Shown: positions 33,888-43,200, counted from the first letter of the stretch. The stretch is DNA of 64,000 nucleotides from Streptomyces sp. NBC_01408 (GCF_026340255.1 NZ_JAPEPJ010000001.1:4681501-4745500); one strand, 5' to 3'. Translations and numbers: made by a program. The notes: generated from the letters alone by a model not told the origin.

Positions 33888-34559
33888 GTGATCCGGGTCC
33901 TGCTGGTCGACGACGACGCGATCGTCCGGTCCGGCCTGCGCCTGATGCTGGGCGGCGCCCGGGACATCGAACTCGTCGCGGAGGCCGCCGACGGCGCAGA
34001 GGTCCCGGCACTGGTCGCCGCGCACGCGCCCGACCTGGTGCTGATGGACATCCGGATGCCGGGCGTCGACGGGCTGGCCGCCACCGAGACGCTCCGGGCG
34101 CGGCCCGGCGCGCCCGAGGTCCTGGTCCTGACCACCTTCCACACCGACGGGCACGTCCTGCGTGCCCTGCGCGCCGGCGCAGCCGGGTTCCTCCTCAAGG
34201 ACACCCCGCCGCAGGAGATCGTGAAGGCGATCCGGACGGTGGCCGCGGGGGACCCGGTGCTGTCCCCCGCCGTCACCCGCCGGCTCATCGACCAGGTGGC
34301 GGGCGGCACCGGACAGGACCCCCGCGCGGCCGCCGCCCGGGAGCGGCTGGCGCCGCTGGCCGGACGGGAACGGGAGGTGGCCCTGGCGGTCGGCCGCGGC
34401 CTGTCCAACGCGGAGATCGCCCGGGAGCTGCACCTGGCGCTGCCGACGGTGAAGACCCACGTGTCCCGGATCCTCACCCGGCTGGACCTCAACAACCGGG
34501 TCCAGATCGCCCTGTTGGTCCACGACACGAACGCCCCGGACGGCCCTGCGGATCTCTAG
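33888..34559 (+). CDS. NarL/LuxR-type response regulator
   Basis: This 223-residue regulator has a receiver domain with phospho-accepting Asp54 in LVLMDIRMPG and the conserved lysine in FLLKDT. A LuxR-type helix-turn-helix follows (LAGREREVALAVGRGLSNAE, then IARELHLALPTVKTHV). The GTG start follows GGAGAGGAGG. It pairs with the upstream histidine kinase. The TACTTAAGTA palindrome between the kinase and the small membrane gene is its likely site. Its TAG stop lies in the CTAG of a mobile-element relic. Confidence 0.93.
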   Translation: MIRVLLVDDDAIVRSGLRLMLGGARDIELVAEAADGAEVPALVAAHAPDLVLMDIRMPGVDGLAATETLRARPGAPEVLVLTTFHTDGHVLRALRAGAAGFLLKDTPPQEIVKAIRTVAAGDPVLSPAVTRRLIDQVAGGTGQDPRAAAARERLAPLAGREREVALAVGRGLSNAEIARELHLALPTVKTHVSRILTRLDLNNRVQIALLVHDTNAPDGPADL

Positions 34560-34590
34560 TGCGGTGGACCTTTCCGGCCACAGCACCAGG
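34556..34590. repeat. MITE relic, second family, at the response-regulator stop
   Basis: CTAGTGCGGTGG-ACCTTTCCGGCCACAGCACCAGG is a shortened version of the fused palindrome at 10134-10174, lacking about seven internal bases and with a changed end. The CTAG at 34556-34559 contains the stop codon of the response regulator. Confidence 0.65.
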
Positions 34591-34666
34591 GAGCCGGCCG
34601 GTCAGTCGGTCCCGCGGCGCCGGGCGCGACCTACAGGGGGTACGAGGGGTGCGCGCCCGGGATCCG

Positions 34667-34704
34667 GCCCCGTTCCCGCCGCCCAGCCCCGTTCCCGCCG
34701 CCCG
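34667..34704. repeat. Two-copy 19 bp direct repeat
   Basis: GCCCCGTTCCCGCCGCCCA/G occurs twice in tandem in the 231 bp spacer between the response regulator and the SpoIIE-type phosphatase. Nothing else is apparent in that spacer except the mobile-element relic at its start. Confidence 0.6.
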
Positions 34705-34790
34705 GCCCCGGCACGGCCCGCCGCGTCCCGGGCGGCAGCCGCCCCGCGGCCCGTGGGGACACCGGCGGGGGAGAGTGAGACCCTGGCTGC

Positions 34791-36911
34791 ATGGCCCAGA
34801 GGGGATCGCACCCCGCGGTCGACTGGCCCGCGCGCCCGGACACCAGCCTCGCGCTCAACCACGTGGGTACCTTCGACTGGGACCTCGACAGCGGCCGGAT
34901 GCATCTGGATCCCACCGCCCTCGAGGTCCTCGACCTGCGCCCGGACGAGTTCGACGGGAGCCCCGCCGGGCTGCGGGTCCGCCTCGGGCCCGCCGAGGAG
35001 GCCCGGCTCGACGCCCGGGTCGCGCAGGCGCTGCGGGACGGCCACAGCCACTACGGGGCCTACGTCCGCACCCGGGGCCGGGACGGGGCCAGGTCCTGGC
35101 TCCATGTCCAGGGGCACATCCTGCGGGACCCGCGGGGGCGCCCGTACCGCGTCATCGGGATCATCCGCGATGCCGCCCACGATCCCGGTGAACCCGGAGC
35201 CGGCGGGGACCAGGAGGACGACCGGCGCCGGATGACCGGGGTCGTCGAGCGGACCACCGCCATCCTCGCCCACGCCCGCACCGTCAACGACGTGACCGAC
35301 GTCCTCAAGGACCCCGAGGCCCTCGGGCACCTCGGCGCGGTCAGCGTCATGCTGGGCGTCGTCGACGGCGGCCGCATCCACCTGGTCGCGGAGGGGCAGC
35401 TGGGCTCGTACGTCCCCGAGATCGAGTACACGCGGATCGACGCGCAGTTCCCGATGAGCGAGGCCGTACGGACCATGCAGCCGGTCTTCCTCGCCTCGCG
35501 GGAGGAGTTCCAGCTCGGCTACCCGCAGCTGTGGCCCTACATCGAGCCGCTGTCCGTCCGCAGTGGGGTCTACCTGCCGCTGATCGCCCAGGGAAGGCCC
35601 ATCGGCGCGCTCGGACTGCTCTACAAGCGGGACGGGGACTTCACCGCCGAGGAGCGCAACCTGCTGATGGCCCTCGGCAGCGGCATCGCGCAGAGCCTCC
35701 AGCGCGCCATGCTCTTCGAGCAGGAGCACGACCTGGCCGAGGGGCTCCAGCGGGCCATGCTGCCGCGCCGGATCCCGGAGGTGGCGGGCGCGCGGATCGC
35801 CGTACGGTACCGGGCCGCGCGGATGGGGCGGGACATCGGCGGTGACTGGTACGACGTGGTCCCGCTCGGCGAGGGCCGGGTCGGGGTGATGATCGGCGAC
35901 GTGGAGGGGCACGACACGGACGCGGCGGCCGTCATGGGCCAGCTGCGGATCGTCCTGCGCGCGTACGTCGCCGAGGGGCACACGCCCGGCACGGCGATGG
36001 CGCGGGCCTCGGCCTTCCTGCACGAGCTGGAGACGGAACGCTTCGCCACCTGCACGTACGCCGAGGTGGACCTCACCACCGGAATGCTCCGCATGGTCCG
36101 CGCCGGCCACCTCGACCCCGTCGTCCGGCGCGGCGACGGCACCTGCCACCGGATCCAGGTCGCGGGCGGACTGCCGCTGGGGCTGCCCCCGCGCGACCAG
36201 CCGGGGTCCGGCTGCGGCTACCCCGTCACCAGCATCGAACTGCACCCCGGCGACACCCTGCTGCTGTGCACGGACGGCCTGATCGAACGCCCCGGCGACG
36301 ACTCCGACACGGGCATGCGGGAGTTCATGGAAGCGGTCAGTGACGGCCCGGTCGACGTCGAGGAACTCGCCGACGTGCTGTGCGACCTCGTCGGCGATTC
36401 GGGCGGCGGGGACGACATGGCCCTGCTCCTGCTGTGCCGCCGGGGCACACCGACCGCGCGCGGCGGCGGCCCGCTCCACCACCGGCTGGACCCCGGCGAT
36501 CCGGAGGCCCCCGCGATGGCCCGGCACCTGATCCGGGCGGCCGTGACCGCCTGGGGTGCCGGGGACCGGGCCGACGAGATCGAACTGGCGGCGGACGAGC
36601 TGATGACCAACGCCCTGGTGCACACCGACGGCGGCGGCGAGGTCAGCATGCGGCTCACCGCGGACGGGCGGATCCGCATCGAGGTCGAGGACTCCAGCAG
36701 CGCGCTCCCGCAGCGGCGCGAGGCGGGCGACTGGGCGGTGTCCGGGCGGGGCCTGCTGCTGGTGGAGCAGCTCGCGGACGACTGGGGCGTGGAACCCCGG
36801 GGCGGCGGCAAACGCGTGTGGTGCGAGTTCACCACCGCCCCCGTGGCGGCCGGGCCTGCCGAGCAGGTCGTGGCGGCCGTCGCGGCCGAGCCGGCCGTGG
36901 CCGCCGGGTGA
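34791..36911 (+). CDS. PAS-GAF-SpoIIE phosphatase with HATPase domain
   Basis: This soluble protein of about 706 residues has four modules. A PAS-like domain comes first (residues about 20-135, including GTFDWDLDSG and YRVIGIIRDA). A GAF domain follows (about 155-310). The PP2C/SpoIIE phosphatase (about 330-555) has GRDIGGDWYDVVPL and GVMIGDVEGHD, carrying the metal-binding aspartates. A C-terminal HATPase_c of the anti-sigma RsbW type has ELAADELMTNALVHTDGGG. Such proteins can dephosphorylate anti-sigma antagonists and phosphorylate others, linking PAS/GAF signals to sigma factor release. The partner anti-sigma and antagonist genes are not here. Confidence 0.92.
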   Translation: MAQRGSHPAVDWPARPDTSLALNHVGTFDWDLDSGRMHLDPTALEVLDLRPDEFDGSPAGLRVRLGPAEEARLDARVAQALRDGHSHYGAYVRTRGRDGARSWLHVQGHILRDPRGRPYRVIGIIRDAAHDPGEPGAGGDQEDDRRRMTGVVERTTAILAHARTVNDVTDVLKDPEALGHLGAVSVMLGVVDGGRIHLVAEGQLGSYVPEIEYTRIDAQFPMSEAVRTMQPVFLASREEFQLGYPQLWPYIEPLSVRSGVYLPLIAQGRPIGALGLLYKRDGDFTAEERNLLMALGSGIAQSLQRAMLFEQEHDLAEGLQRAMLPRRIPEVAGARIAVRYRAARMGRDIGGDWYDVVPLGEGRVGVMIGDVEGHDTDAAAVMGQLRIVLRAYVAEGHTPGTAMARASAFLHELETERFATCTYAEVDLTTGMLRMVRAGHLDPVVRRGDGTCHRIQVAGGLPLGLPPRDQPGSGCGYPVTSIELHPGDTLLLCTDGLIERPGDDSDTGMREFMEAVSDGPVDVEELADVLCDLVGDSGGGDDMALLLLCRRGTPTARGGGPLHHRLDPGDPEAPAMARHLIRAAVTAWGAGDRADEIELAADELMTNALVHTDGGGEVSMRLTADGRIRIEVEDSSSALPQRREAGDWAVSGRGLLLVEQLADDWGVEPRGGGKRVWCEFTTAPVAAGPAEQVVAAVAAEPAVAAG

Positions 36912-36914
36912 GCC

Positions 36915-37823
36915 TCAGACCGCGGCGTACGGTCCCTGCGCGGCGTAGGTGTTCTGCATGGCCGTGAGCTTGCGCACGAAGAGCACGGCGAGCACGGCCG
37001 CGACGACCGTGAGCAGGTCGGAGACGATGCCGAGGGCGAAGGCGTCCCGCAGCTCCTCGGGGGTCTCGGCGTTCATGTACACCCGGCCGAAGACCTGGCT
37101 GACGACCTGCGAGAGCACCCACACCAGCCACCAGGCCGTGAGGGGTGCGGTCGAGACCTGGCGGGAGGCGCCGTCGGGCCCCAACTGGGTGCTGGCCGCC
37201 CAGATCTGCTTCGCCGTCCGGTAGGGCATGACCAGGTTGGCGAAGGGGATGAACCAGCCGCCGATGGCCCAGCCGCGGCTCTGGCTGAAGCCGTCGCGGC
37301 GGAAGATCTCCGCGTTGCAGCGCACGCGGTAGAACCAGACGATGAAGACGGCCGCGATGGAGAGCAGCGCCAGGACCTGGAGGATGCCGGCGAGGCCGTT
37401 GAGGAGGTCGGCCTGGTCGAGCGAGTCGTCGGAGACCGAGTCGGGTGCCGCGATGACGTCCTTCATCAGCGAGAAGCCGAACGCACTGGCGCCGGCCGAG
37501 AAGAGGTCGATGACCGCCGAGACGGACAGCAGCACGGTCAGGGCGGTCGCCAGGCCCTGCGGTGAGCGCAGTACCTCGACGGGCCGCAGCGGAGCGGGGT
37601 GCGGCTGAGCGGTCCAGTCCGGCCGTCCCGGCAGCCCGGGCTGCCCGGGCGAAGGCGCGGCGGCGTACGGCGCGCCGCCGTACGCGGGCGCGCCGCCGTA
37701 TCCGGGCGCGGCGTACGGAGCCCCGGCGTACGGAGGATGGCCGGGCGGCGCCGGTTGGGCGGCGTACGGCCCAGGGACGGGGCCCTGGGGCGGCGGCGGT
37801 GAGCCGGGCGCGCTGAAGGACAT
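36915..37823 (-). CDS. DUF4328 membrane protein
   Basis: This 302-residue protein has an N-terminal, very Pro/Ala/Tyr/Gly-rich cytoplasmic segment (repeats of YGGAPYAA type, residues 1-75). At least five hydrophobic segments follow, with the DUF4328 block (RDGFSQSRGWAIGGWFIPFANL, then VMPYRTAKQIWAAS). DUF4328 proteins are of unknown function and are common in Streptomyces. The disordered head might recruit partners. The gene lies end-to-end with the preceding phosphatase gene (3 bp apart, convergent). Confidence 0.85.
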   Translation of the reverse strand: MSFSAPGSPPPPQGPVPGPYAAQPAPPGHPPYAGAPYAAPGYGGAPAYGGAPYAAAPSPGQPGLPGRPDWTAQPHPAPLRPVEVLRSPQGLATALTVLLSVSAVIDLFSAGASAFGFSLMKDVIAAPDSVSDDSLDQADLLNGLAGILQVLALLSIAAVFIVWFYRVRCNAEIFRRDGFSQSRGWAIGGWFIPFANLVMPYRTAKQIWAASTQLGPDGASRQVSTAPLTAWWLVWVLSQVVSQVFGRVYMNAETPEELRDAFALGIVSDLLTVVAAVLAVLFVRKLTAMQNTYAAQGPYAAV

Positions 37824-37991
37824 GACGGAGTACCCCCCACGGGAACGTGTGACCTGCGAAATGGTGCCCACTGGCACGGCAGGCACCGCCGAACATATGT
37901 CAGCCCAACGGCCGGGTCCAAGCGATTCCACGGGCGGCCGAACGGCTGAACCCCAGGTCCGGCCGGGTCGCTGCCCCCGCGCCCGCGCCGT

Positions 37992-40900
37992 ATGCCCCAT
38001 CCTGCCCAGGTGCCGACCCTCCGCCCGCTGCTGCCCGTCCTGCTCGCCGTGGTCCTCAGCGTTCCGGCACACGCCGCACACGCCGCACACGCCGCACACG
38101 CCGCACACGCCGCACACGCCGCACGAGCCGACGCGCAGGACGAGGGCATCGAGACCGCCCGGACCACCCGGCAGATCGCGCCCGGGATCCGGCTGGAGTC
38201 GTACGACCGGCTGGAGGCCGACCGCCGGCTGCGGATCGACGAGCTCGTCGCCGACCTCGGCGGGAGCACCGGCGTACGGGCCGAGTACCTCGGCGGCAAG
38301 GGCACCGTCACCGTCGCGGAGGCCGCGGCCCGCCACCCGGCCGGCCCGGGCCGGCGCGTGGTCGCCGCCGTGAACGGGGACTTCTTCGACATGCTGGGCA
38401 CGGGCGCGCCCCTCGGCCCGGGCCTGGGTGCGGGACGGCTGCTGCACGCCCCGGCGCCCGGAGGCCGGGCCGCCGCCTTCGACGCCGACGGGACCGGCCG
38501 GGTCCTGCGCATCGGACTCGCCGGGAGCGTCACCCTGCCCGGTGGCGCGGTGCGCCCGCTGGCCGGGTACAACGCGGCCCGGCCGCCCGCCGAGGGCTTC
38601 GCCGCGTACACCGCCGACTGGGCGGGGAACGCGATCGGGATCCCGGACACCGGCCCGGGCGCGGCCGTGGAGCTACGGGACGGCAAGGTCGTCGCCGTGG
38701 AGGTGCGGGACGGGGAGGCCGCCGCTGTGGCCATGCCGGACCGGTCGGCGGTGCCGGCCGCCGCGCAGCGGACCGTACGCCGCCCCGAGCGCCGCGAGCG
38801 CCCCGCACCCGGCACCACCCTGCTGGCCGCCCGCGGCGCGGCGGCGGCCGAACTCGCGGCCCTGCGCCCGGGAGACGCGGTGGCCGTCGACGCGAGGGCC
38901 GCCCCCGCGACCGGGCCCGTGCCCCTCGCGGCCGTCGGCGGACGGGAACTCCTCGTCGTGGCCGGCGTCGCGCGGAACCACGACGGCAGGACGAACAACA
39001 TCGCCGCCCCGCGCACCGCCGTCGGATTCTCGCGCGACGGACGGCGGTTGCACCTCCTGACGGTCGACGGCCGGCAGCGCGACAGCGGTGGGCTCACCCT
39101 CACGGGCCTCGGCCGCATGCTGCGCCGGCTCGGCGCGTACGAGGCCCTGAACCTCGACGGCGGCAGCTCCTCGACCCTGCTCGCCGGGCTGCCCGGGACG
39201 AACACCCTGGCCCTGGAGAACGCCCCTGCGGAGGGGCAGCTCCGCGCGGTCGCCAACGGCCTCGTCCTCACCGCTCCGGCGGGCTCCGGCCGGACCACCG
39301 GCTTCCGGGTGGAGGCCCTCGGCGGCGGCCCGGCCGGCGCCCCGGCCGCCACGCGGCTCTTCCCCGGCCTGACCCGCAGCCTCACGGCCACCGGCCACGA
39401 CGAGGCACTCGGCCCCGCCCCGGGCACACCGCGGTGGTCGGCCACCGCCGGCCGGATCCGCTCCGACGGGGTCTTCCGCGCGCCACGCACCGGCGAAGCG
39501 ACGGTGGAGGCCCGGCGCGGGACCGCCCACGGCACGCTCCGCCTGGACGTGCTCGGCCCGCTGGCGCGCCTTCGGCCCGTACCGGCCCGCATCGGGCTCG
39601 CGAGGGCGGGGGAGAGCGCGCGATTCGCCCTGACCGGGTACGACGCCCAGGGCGCGGCCGCTCCCGTCGAACCCCGCGACGTCACCCTGGACTTCGACCG
39701 GTCGCAGTGGAAGGTCACCGCTGACGGCCGCGGCGGCCTCACCGTCACCGCTCTCGTCCCGCACGCCACCGGACGGCTGCGGGCCACCGTCCCCGCCACC
39801 GGGGCCACCGCCGAACTGGCCCTCGGAGTCGGCCTGGTGACCCTTCCGCTCGCCGACCTGGAGGACGCCGCCGCCTGGACCGGGCCGGGCGCCGCCCCGG
39901 CCGAGGGGAACCCCGGCCGCGGGATCGCCCTGGACGTCGGCGGCACCCCGGCGGCCGCGACCCCGCCGCGTCCGCTCCCCGTACCGGAACTGGCCCGGTC
40001 GGTGACGCTCCGGGTGGCCGGGGACGGCTCGGGCGCCCGGCCCGCCGTGGAGTTGGCCGATGCCGACGGGACCGCCCTCACCGTGTACGGGCCCGCCGTG
40101 GACTGGACCGGCTGGCGGGAGATCACCCTCCCACTGCCCGCCACGGCCGAGCACCCCCTCGCCGTGACCCGGCTCACCGCGACCCGGGGGAGCCGCCCGG
40201 GGCGGCTGCGCCTGGACACCCTGGCAGCCCCGACCCCGCGCACCGGGCCGGCCGCCCCCGAACGGGCCCGCACCGACCCGATCGTGGCCACCGCCGCCGA
40301 AGTCCGGGCCCGGCCCTGGCGGTTCGCCGTCTCCGCAGCGAGGCGCGGCACCGGACTCCACGGGCCCGGCCCGACCCGGAAGACAGGCCCTGGGTCGTGT
40401 CGTCGAAGTGGCGTCTGGCTGTCGGGGTCTGGTGCGCACGCTCGCCGCGTTGTCGTCGGTCGCCGATGCTCCGCATCGACTCCCTCCTCCGCCTTGCGAT
40501 CGCACGCACCAGACCCCGACAGCACCGCCCTACGGGCGGCCGACGCCACTTCGACGACACTCCCTGAGGCCGACGGAGCCGACCTCGTGCTGACCGGGGC
40601 CGAGCCGCAGCCGTTCGTGCACCGGGGCGTACGGTTCCTCCCGCTGGACACCGCCCGGCGCACCCTGGCCGGGGGCGGACTGGCCCGGCTGCGGGCCCTG
40701 CGCGAGGCCCTGGCGGCCGCCACCCGCGAGCCGGGCACGGGCGCACTGGCCGTCGTACAGCGGTACGCGCCGGGCACCGTGGACCGCGGCGAAGCCGCGC
40801 TCCTGGCCCGCTCCCTCGCGGAGTTCCGCCGCACCACCGGCAAACGGGCCGCCGTGATCACCGTCGGGGCTCCGCGCTTCGCCGCCGCACGGTCCGAGGG

Positions 40901-41000
40901 AGTCCTCACCCTCGACACCGGCCCCACCGGCCACACCCTGGTCGGGGCGGACCCCTTCCCCCCACCGGGCTGCGACTGGCTCTCCGTACACCCGCGGTGA
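37992..41000 (+). CDS. Secreted phosphodiester glycosidase carrying an in-frame mobile element
   Basis: This exported protein of about 1002 residues has a signal peptide extended by an (AHA)n stretch from a 9 bp tandem repeat. The phosphodiester glycosidase (NAGPA-type) domain is recognised by NGDFFDM and ALNLDGGSSSTLL. Beta-rich modules follow up to about residue 760. The C-terminal 140 residues resemble the end of a calcineurin-like phosphoesterase (RFLPLDTARRTL, then RRTTGKRAAVI). However, the metal-binding blocks (D-x-H, GD-x-x-D, GNHE) are missing and the place they should occupy holds a 58-codon in-frame mobile-element insertion. The glycosidase half may still work, removing a blocking phosphodiester-linked sugar. 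The phosphoesterase half is probably dead. Confidence 0.8.
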   Translation: MPHPAQVPTLRPLLPVLLAVVLSVPAHAAHAAHAAHAAHAAHAARADAQDEGIETARTTRQIAPGIRLESYDRLEADRRLRIDELVADLGGSTGVRAEYLGGKGTVTVAEAAARHPAGPGRRVVAAVNGDFFDMLGTGAPLGPGLGAGRLLHAPAPGGRAAAFDADGTGRVLRIGLAGSVTLPGGAVRPLAGYNAARPPAEGFAAYTADWAGNAIGIPDTGPGAAVELRDGKVVAVEVRDGEAAAVAMPDRSAVPAAAQRTVRRPERRERPAPGTTLLAARGAAAAELAALRPGDAVAVDARAAPATGPVPLAAVGGRELLVVAGVARNHDGRTNNIAAPRTAVGFSRDGRRLHLLTVDGRQRDSGGLTLTGLGRMLRRLGAYEALNLDGGSSSTLLAGLPGTNTLALENAPAEGQLRAVANGLVLTAPAGSGRTTGFRVEALGGGPAGAPAATRLFPGLTRSLTATGHDEALGPAPGTPRWSATAGRIRSDGVFRAPRTGEATVEARRGTAHGTLRLDVLGPLARLRPVPARIGLARAGESARFALTGYDAQGAAAPVEPRDVTLDFDRSQWKVTADGRGGLTVTALVPHATGRLRATVPATGATAELALGVGLVTLPLADLEDAAAWTGPGAAPAEGNPGRGIALDVGGTPAAATPPRPLPVPELARSVTLRVAGDGSGARPAVELADADGTALTVYGPAVDWTGWREITLPLPATAEHPLAVTRLTATRGSRPGRLRLDTLAAPTPRTGPAAPERARTDPIVATAAEVRARPWRFAVSAARRGTGLHGPGPTRKTGPGSCRRSGVWLSGSGAHARRVVVGRRCSASTPSSALRSHAPDPDSTALRAADATSTTLPEADGADLVLTGAEPQPFVHRGVRFLPLDTARRTLAGGGLARLRALREALAAATREPGTGALAVVQRYAPGTVDRGEAALLARSLAEFRRTTGKRAAVITVGAPRFAAARSEGVLTLDTGPTGHTLVGADPFPPPGCDWLSVHPR
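38067..38120 (+). repeat. Six 9 bp tandem units in the signal peptide region
   Basis: GCACACGCC occurs six times in direct tandem and encodes an AHA repeat right at the expected signal-peptide cleavage region. Units can be gained or lost without changing the frame, so the length of this segment is likely to vary between strains. Confidence 0.85.
40393..40561 (-). mobile_element. MITE-like element, copy 2, inside the phosphodiester glycosidase
   Basis: Matching 19 bp terminal repeats (GTGTCGTCGAAGTGGCGTC at 40397-40415, complement at 40542-40560) surround an internal perfect 19 bp stem (40418-40436 with 40505-40523). The minus-strand core GCAAGGCGGAGGAGGGAGTC...CGACAACGC is nearly identical to that of copy 1. 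The stem bases differ from copy 1 yet remain fully paired. CCCTG on both sides could be a 5 bp target duplication. Element plus duplication is 174 bp, so the host frame is kept and 58 codons are added. The exact end points are uncertain by a few bases. Confidence 0.85.
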
Positions 41001-41062
41001 CCGCCCTCGACCGCACGGGAGCAGTACGCGGGAAACCCTGAAAGCCTCGGTCCCAGCCGGAC

Positions 41063-41103
41063 GACGCTCCTTCGGACCTGCTCGTCTAGTGCTGTGGCAC
41101 TAG
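41063..41103. repeat. Relic ends of both MITE families, fused
   Basis: GACGCTCCTTCGGACCTGCT and CGTCTAG (41063-41089) resemble the right end of copy 1. They share their CTAG with CTAGTGCTGTGG-CACTAG (41086-41103), a truncated pair of second-family ends. The last CTAG provides, on the minus strand, the TAG stop of the fused molybdate gene. Confidence 0.65.
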
Positions 41104-43082
41104 AGGCGCACGAGCGTGACCTCGGTGGCCTTCACGCTGGTCCACACCTCGGCGCCGTCGACGATGCCCAGTTCGGCCGCCGCCTCCGGAGTGATCTCCG
41201 CGACCAGGTCGGGCGTCTCGGCGGACGCCACCAGCACGCGCAGCCGGCTGCCGACCGCGGTGATCTCCCGTACGGCGCCCGGCCACACGTTGCGGGGACT
41301 GCCGTCCGGGCGCCTGCGGTGCACGGACACCGCCTCCGGGGCGATGATCGCGAGCGCCTCGGCCCCCTCGGGCAGGGCCTCGGCGACCACCAGCCGGCCC
41401 CCGCCGGCCAGGGCGAGGCCGTCCGCCGATGCGGTGCCGGGCCAGGCGTTGCGGCCCAGCATCCGGGCCACCCACGGGGAGCGGGGGTGCCGGGTCACCT
41501 CGGAGGGCGGCGCGTCCTGGAGGGTGCGCCCGTCGGCGAGTACGAGGACCCGGTCGGCCAGCGACACCGCCTCGACCGGATCGTGGGTGACGATGAGGCA
41601 GACCCCGCCGAAGCCGGCCAGGTGCGCGCGCAGGGTGTGCCGGACGCGCGCCCGCGTGGTCTGGTCGAGGGCGGCGAGGGGTTCGTCCAGCAGCAGCAGC
41701 CGGGGCCGGGCTGCCAGGGCGCGGGCCAGGGCCACCCGCTGGGCCTGGCCGCCGGAGAGCTGGGCGGGCTTGCGGTGGGCGAGGTGGCCGACGCCGAGCC
41801 GGTCCAGCCACGCACGGGCCTCGTGGCGGGCCTCGGCGCGCGGCACCCGGCGGGCGCGCAGCCCGTACGCGGTGTTGGCCTCGGCGGTCAGGTGCGGGAA
41901 CAGGGCCCCGTCCTGCGGGACCCAGGCCACCTGGCGCTTGTGCGGGGGCAGCGCGGTGACGTCGGTGTCGCCGAGCCGGAGTTCGGCGTGGGCGCGCGGG
42001 GTCAGGCCGAGCAGGGCGCGCAGCAGGGTGGTCTTGCCCGCGCCGTTCTCGCCGACGACGGCGATGGTGGTGCCGGGTTCGGCGTCGAGGGTGAGCTGGT
42101 TGAAGCCGGTGACGGTGGCGTGCAGGGGCCAGTGGCCGCCGTCCGGCAGCGCGTGGCCGGTCCCGGTACCGGTCGTGGCCGGGGCCGCGGGCAGGGCCGG
42201 GGCCGGAGCGGTGGCGGTGGCGGGGTGGTGCGCGGCCGGGTCCTCGGCAGCCGGGGGCGCCCCCACGGCCCTGCGGTCGACCGGCGTACCCGTCCAGCGG
42301 CCGCGCAGGGCGATCAGTACGCCCATGGCGATGGCGAGGAGCAGCAGGGAGACGGACGTGGCGGCCTCGGGCTGGTCCTGGAGCAGCAGGTACACCTGGA
42401 GCGGCAGGGTCTGGGTGGTGCCGGGCAGGTTCCCGGCGAAGGTGATGGTCGCGCCGAACTCACCGAGCGCGCGGGCCCAGGTGAGCGCGGCGCCGGCGAT
42501 CAGCCCCGGCGCCACCATCGGCAGGGTCACCGTGAAGAACACCCGCACCGGCGGGGCGCCGAGGGAGGCGGCGGTCTCCTCGTAGCTCTGCCTGAGGCCG
42601 CCGAGGGCGCCCTCCAGGCTGATGACGAGGAAGGGCATGGCGACGAAGGTGGCCGCGAGGACGGCGCCCGACGTGTGGAAGGGCAGGGTGATGCCGAAGG
42701 TGTCCTCCAGCCATGGCCCGAGCAGCCCGCGCCGGCCGAAGCCGAGCAGCAGGGCCACGCCGCCGACGGTCGGCGGCAGCACCATCGGGAGCAGGACGAG
42801 CGAGCGCACCAGGGCCTTGCCCTTGAACTCCACGCGGGCCAGCAGCCAGGCGAGCGGCACGCCGAGGAGCAGCGAGAGACCGAGGGCCCACAGCGACACC
42901 ACCAGCGAGAGCTGCAGCGCCTCGACCACCCCCGGACTGCTGAGATGGGTGCCGAGCTCGCTCCACTGGGTGCGGACGAGGATGCCGATCAGGGGCAGCA
43001 GCAGGAACGCGACGGCGAGCAGCGCGGGGAGCGCGAGGGTCACGGGGAGCCGGGTGCGGGTGCGGGTGCGGTGTCTGCTCAT
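41100..43082 (-). CDS. modBC: Molybdate ABC transporter, permease fused to ATPase (ModBC)
   Basis: This 660-residue fusion begins with a ModB-type permease (residues about 1-255, six helices, including the loop GALGGLRQSYEETAASLGAP that contacts the ATPase). A Pro/Ala linker follows, then a ModC ATPase with Walker A GENGAGKTT, signature LSGGQAQR and Walker B LLLLDEPLAALD. The C-terminus is a molybdate-binding TOBE/MOP domain (PGAVREITAVGSRLRVLVAS). It would import molybdate delivered by ModA encoded upstream. Fused permease-ATPase genes are less common than separate modB and modC. The stop codon is supplied by the adjacent mobile-element relic. Confidence 0.92.
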   Translation of the reverse strand: MSRHRTRTRTRLPVTLALPALLAVAFLLLPLIGILVRTQWSELGTHLSSPGVVEALQLSLVVSLWALGLSLLLGVPLAWLLARVEFKGKALVRSLVLLPMVLPPTVGGVALLLGFGRRGLLGPWLEDTFGITLPFHTSGAVLAATFVAMPFLVISLEGALGGLRQSYEETAASLGAPPVRVFFTVTLPMVAPGLIAGAALTWARALGEFGATITFAGNLPGTTQTLPLQVYLLLQDQPEAATSVSLLLLAIAMGVLIALRGRWTGTPVDRRAVGAPPAAEDPAAHHPATATAPAPALPAAPATTGTGTGHALPDGGHWPLHATVTGFNQLTLDAEPGTTIAVVGENGAGKTTLLRALLGLTPRAHAELRLGDTDVTALPPHKRQVAWVPQDGALFPHLTAEANTAYGLRARRVPRAEARHEARAWLDRLGVGHLAHRKPAQLSGGQAQRVALARALAARPRLLLLDEPLAALDQTTRARVRHTLRAHLAGFGGVCLIVTHDPVEAVSLADRVLVLADGRTLQDAPPSEVTRHPRSPWVARMLGRNAWPGTASADGLALAGGGRLVVAEALPEGAEALAIIAPEAVSVHRRRPDGSPRNVWPGAVREITAVGSRLRVLVASAETPDLVAEITPEAAAELGIVDGAEVWTSVKATEVTLVRL

Positions 43083-43200
43083 GAGGGGTTCCTGGCGGGG
43101 AGGTTACGGCGGCGGGGAGCAGCGTACGGCGGTGGAGGTCGCTGCCGGGGCGGGACGGTGACGAGACGGCCGGGACGGCCGGGACGGTGACGGGACGGCC

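Noticed and set aside
37990..41000. The 58-residue insertion as a new functional domain
   Set aside because: Its sequence is fully explained by translating the mobile element, and it is Arg/Ser-rich without a fold-like pattern.
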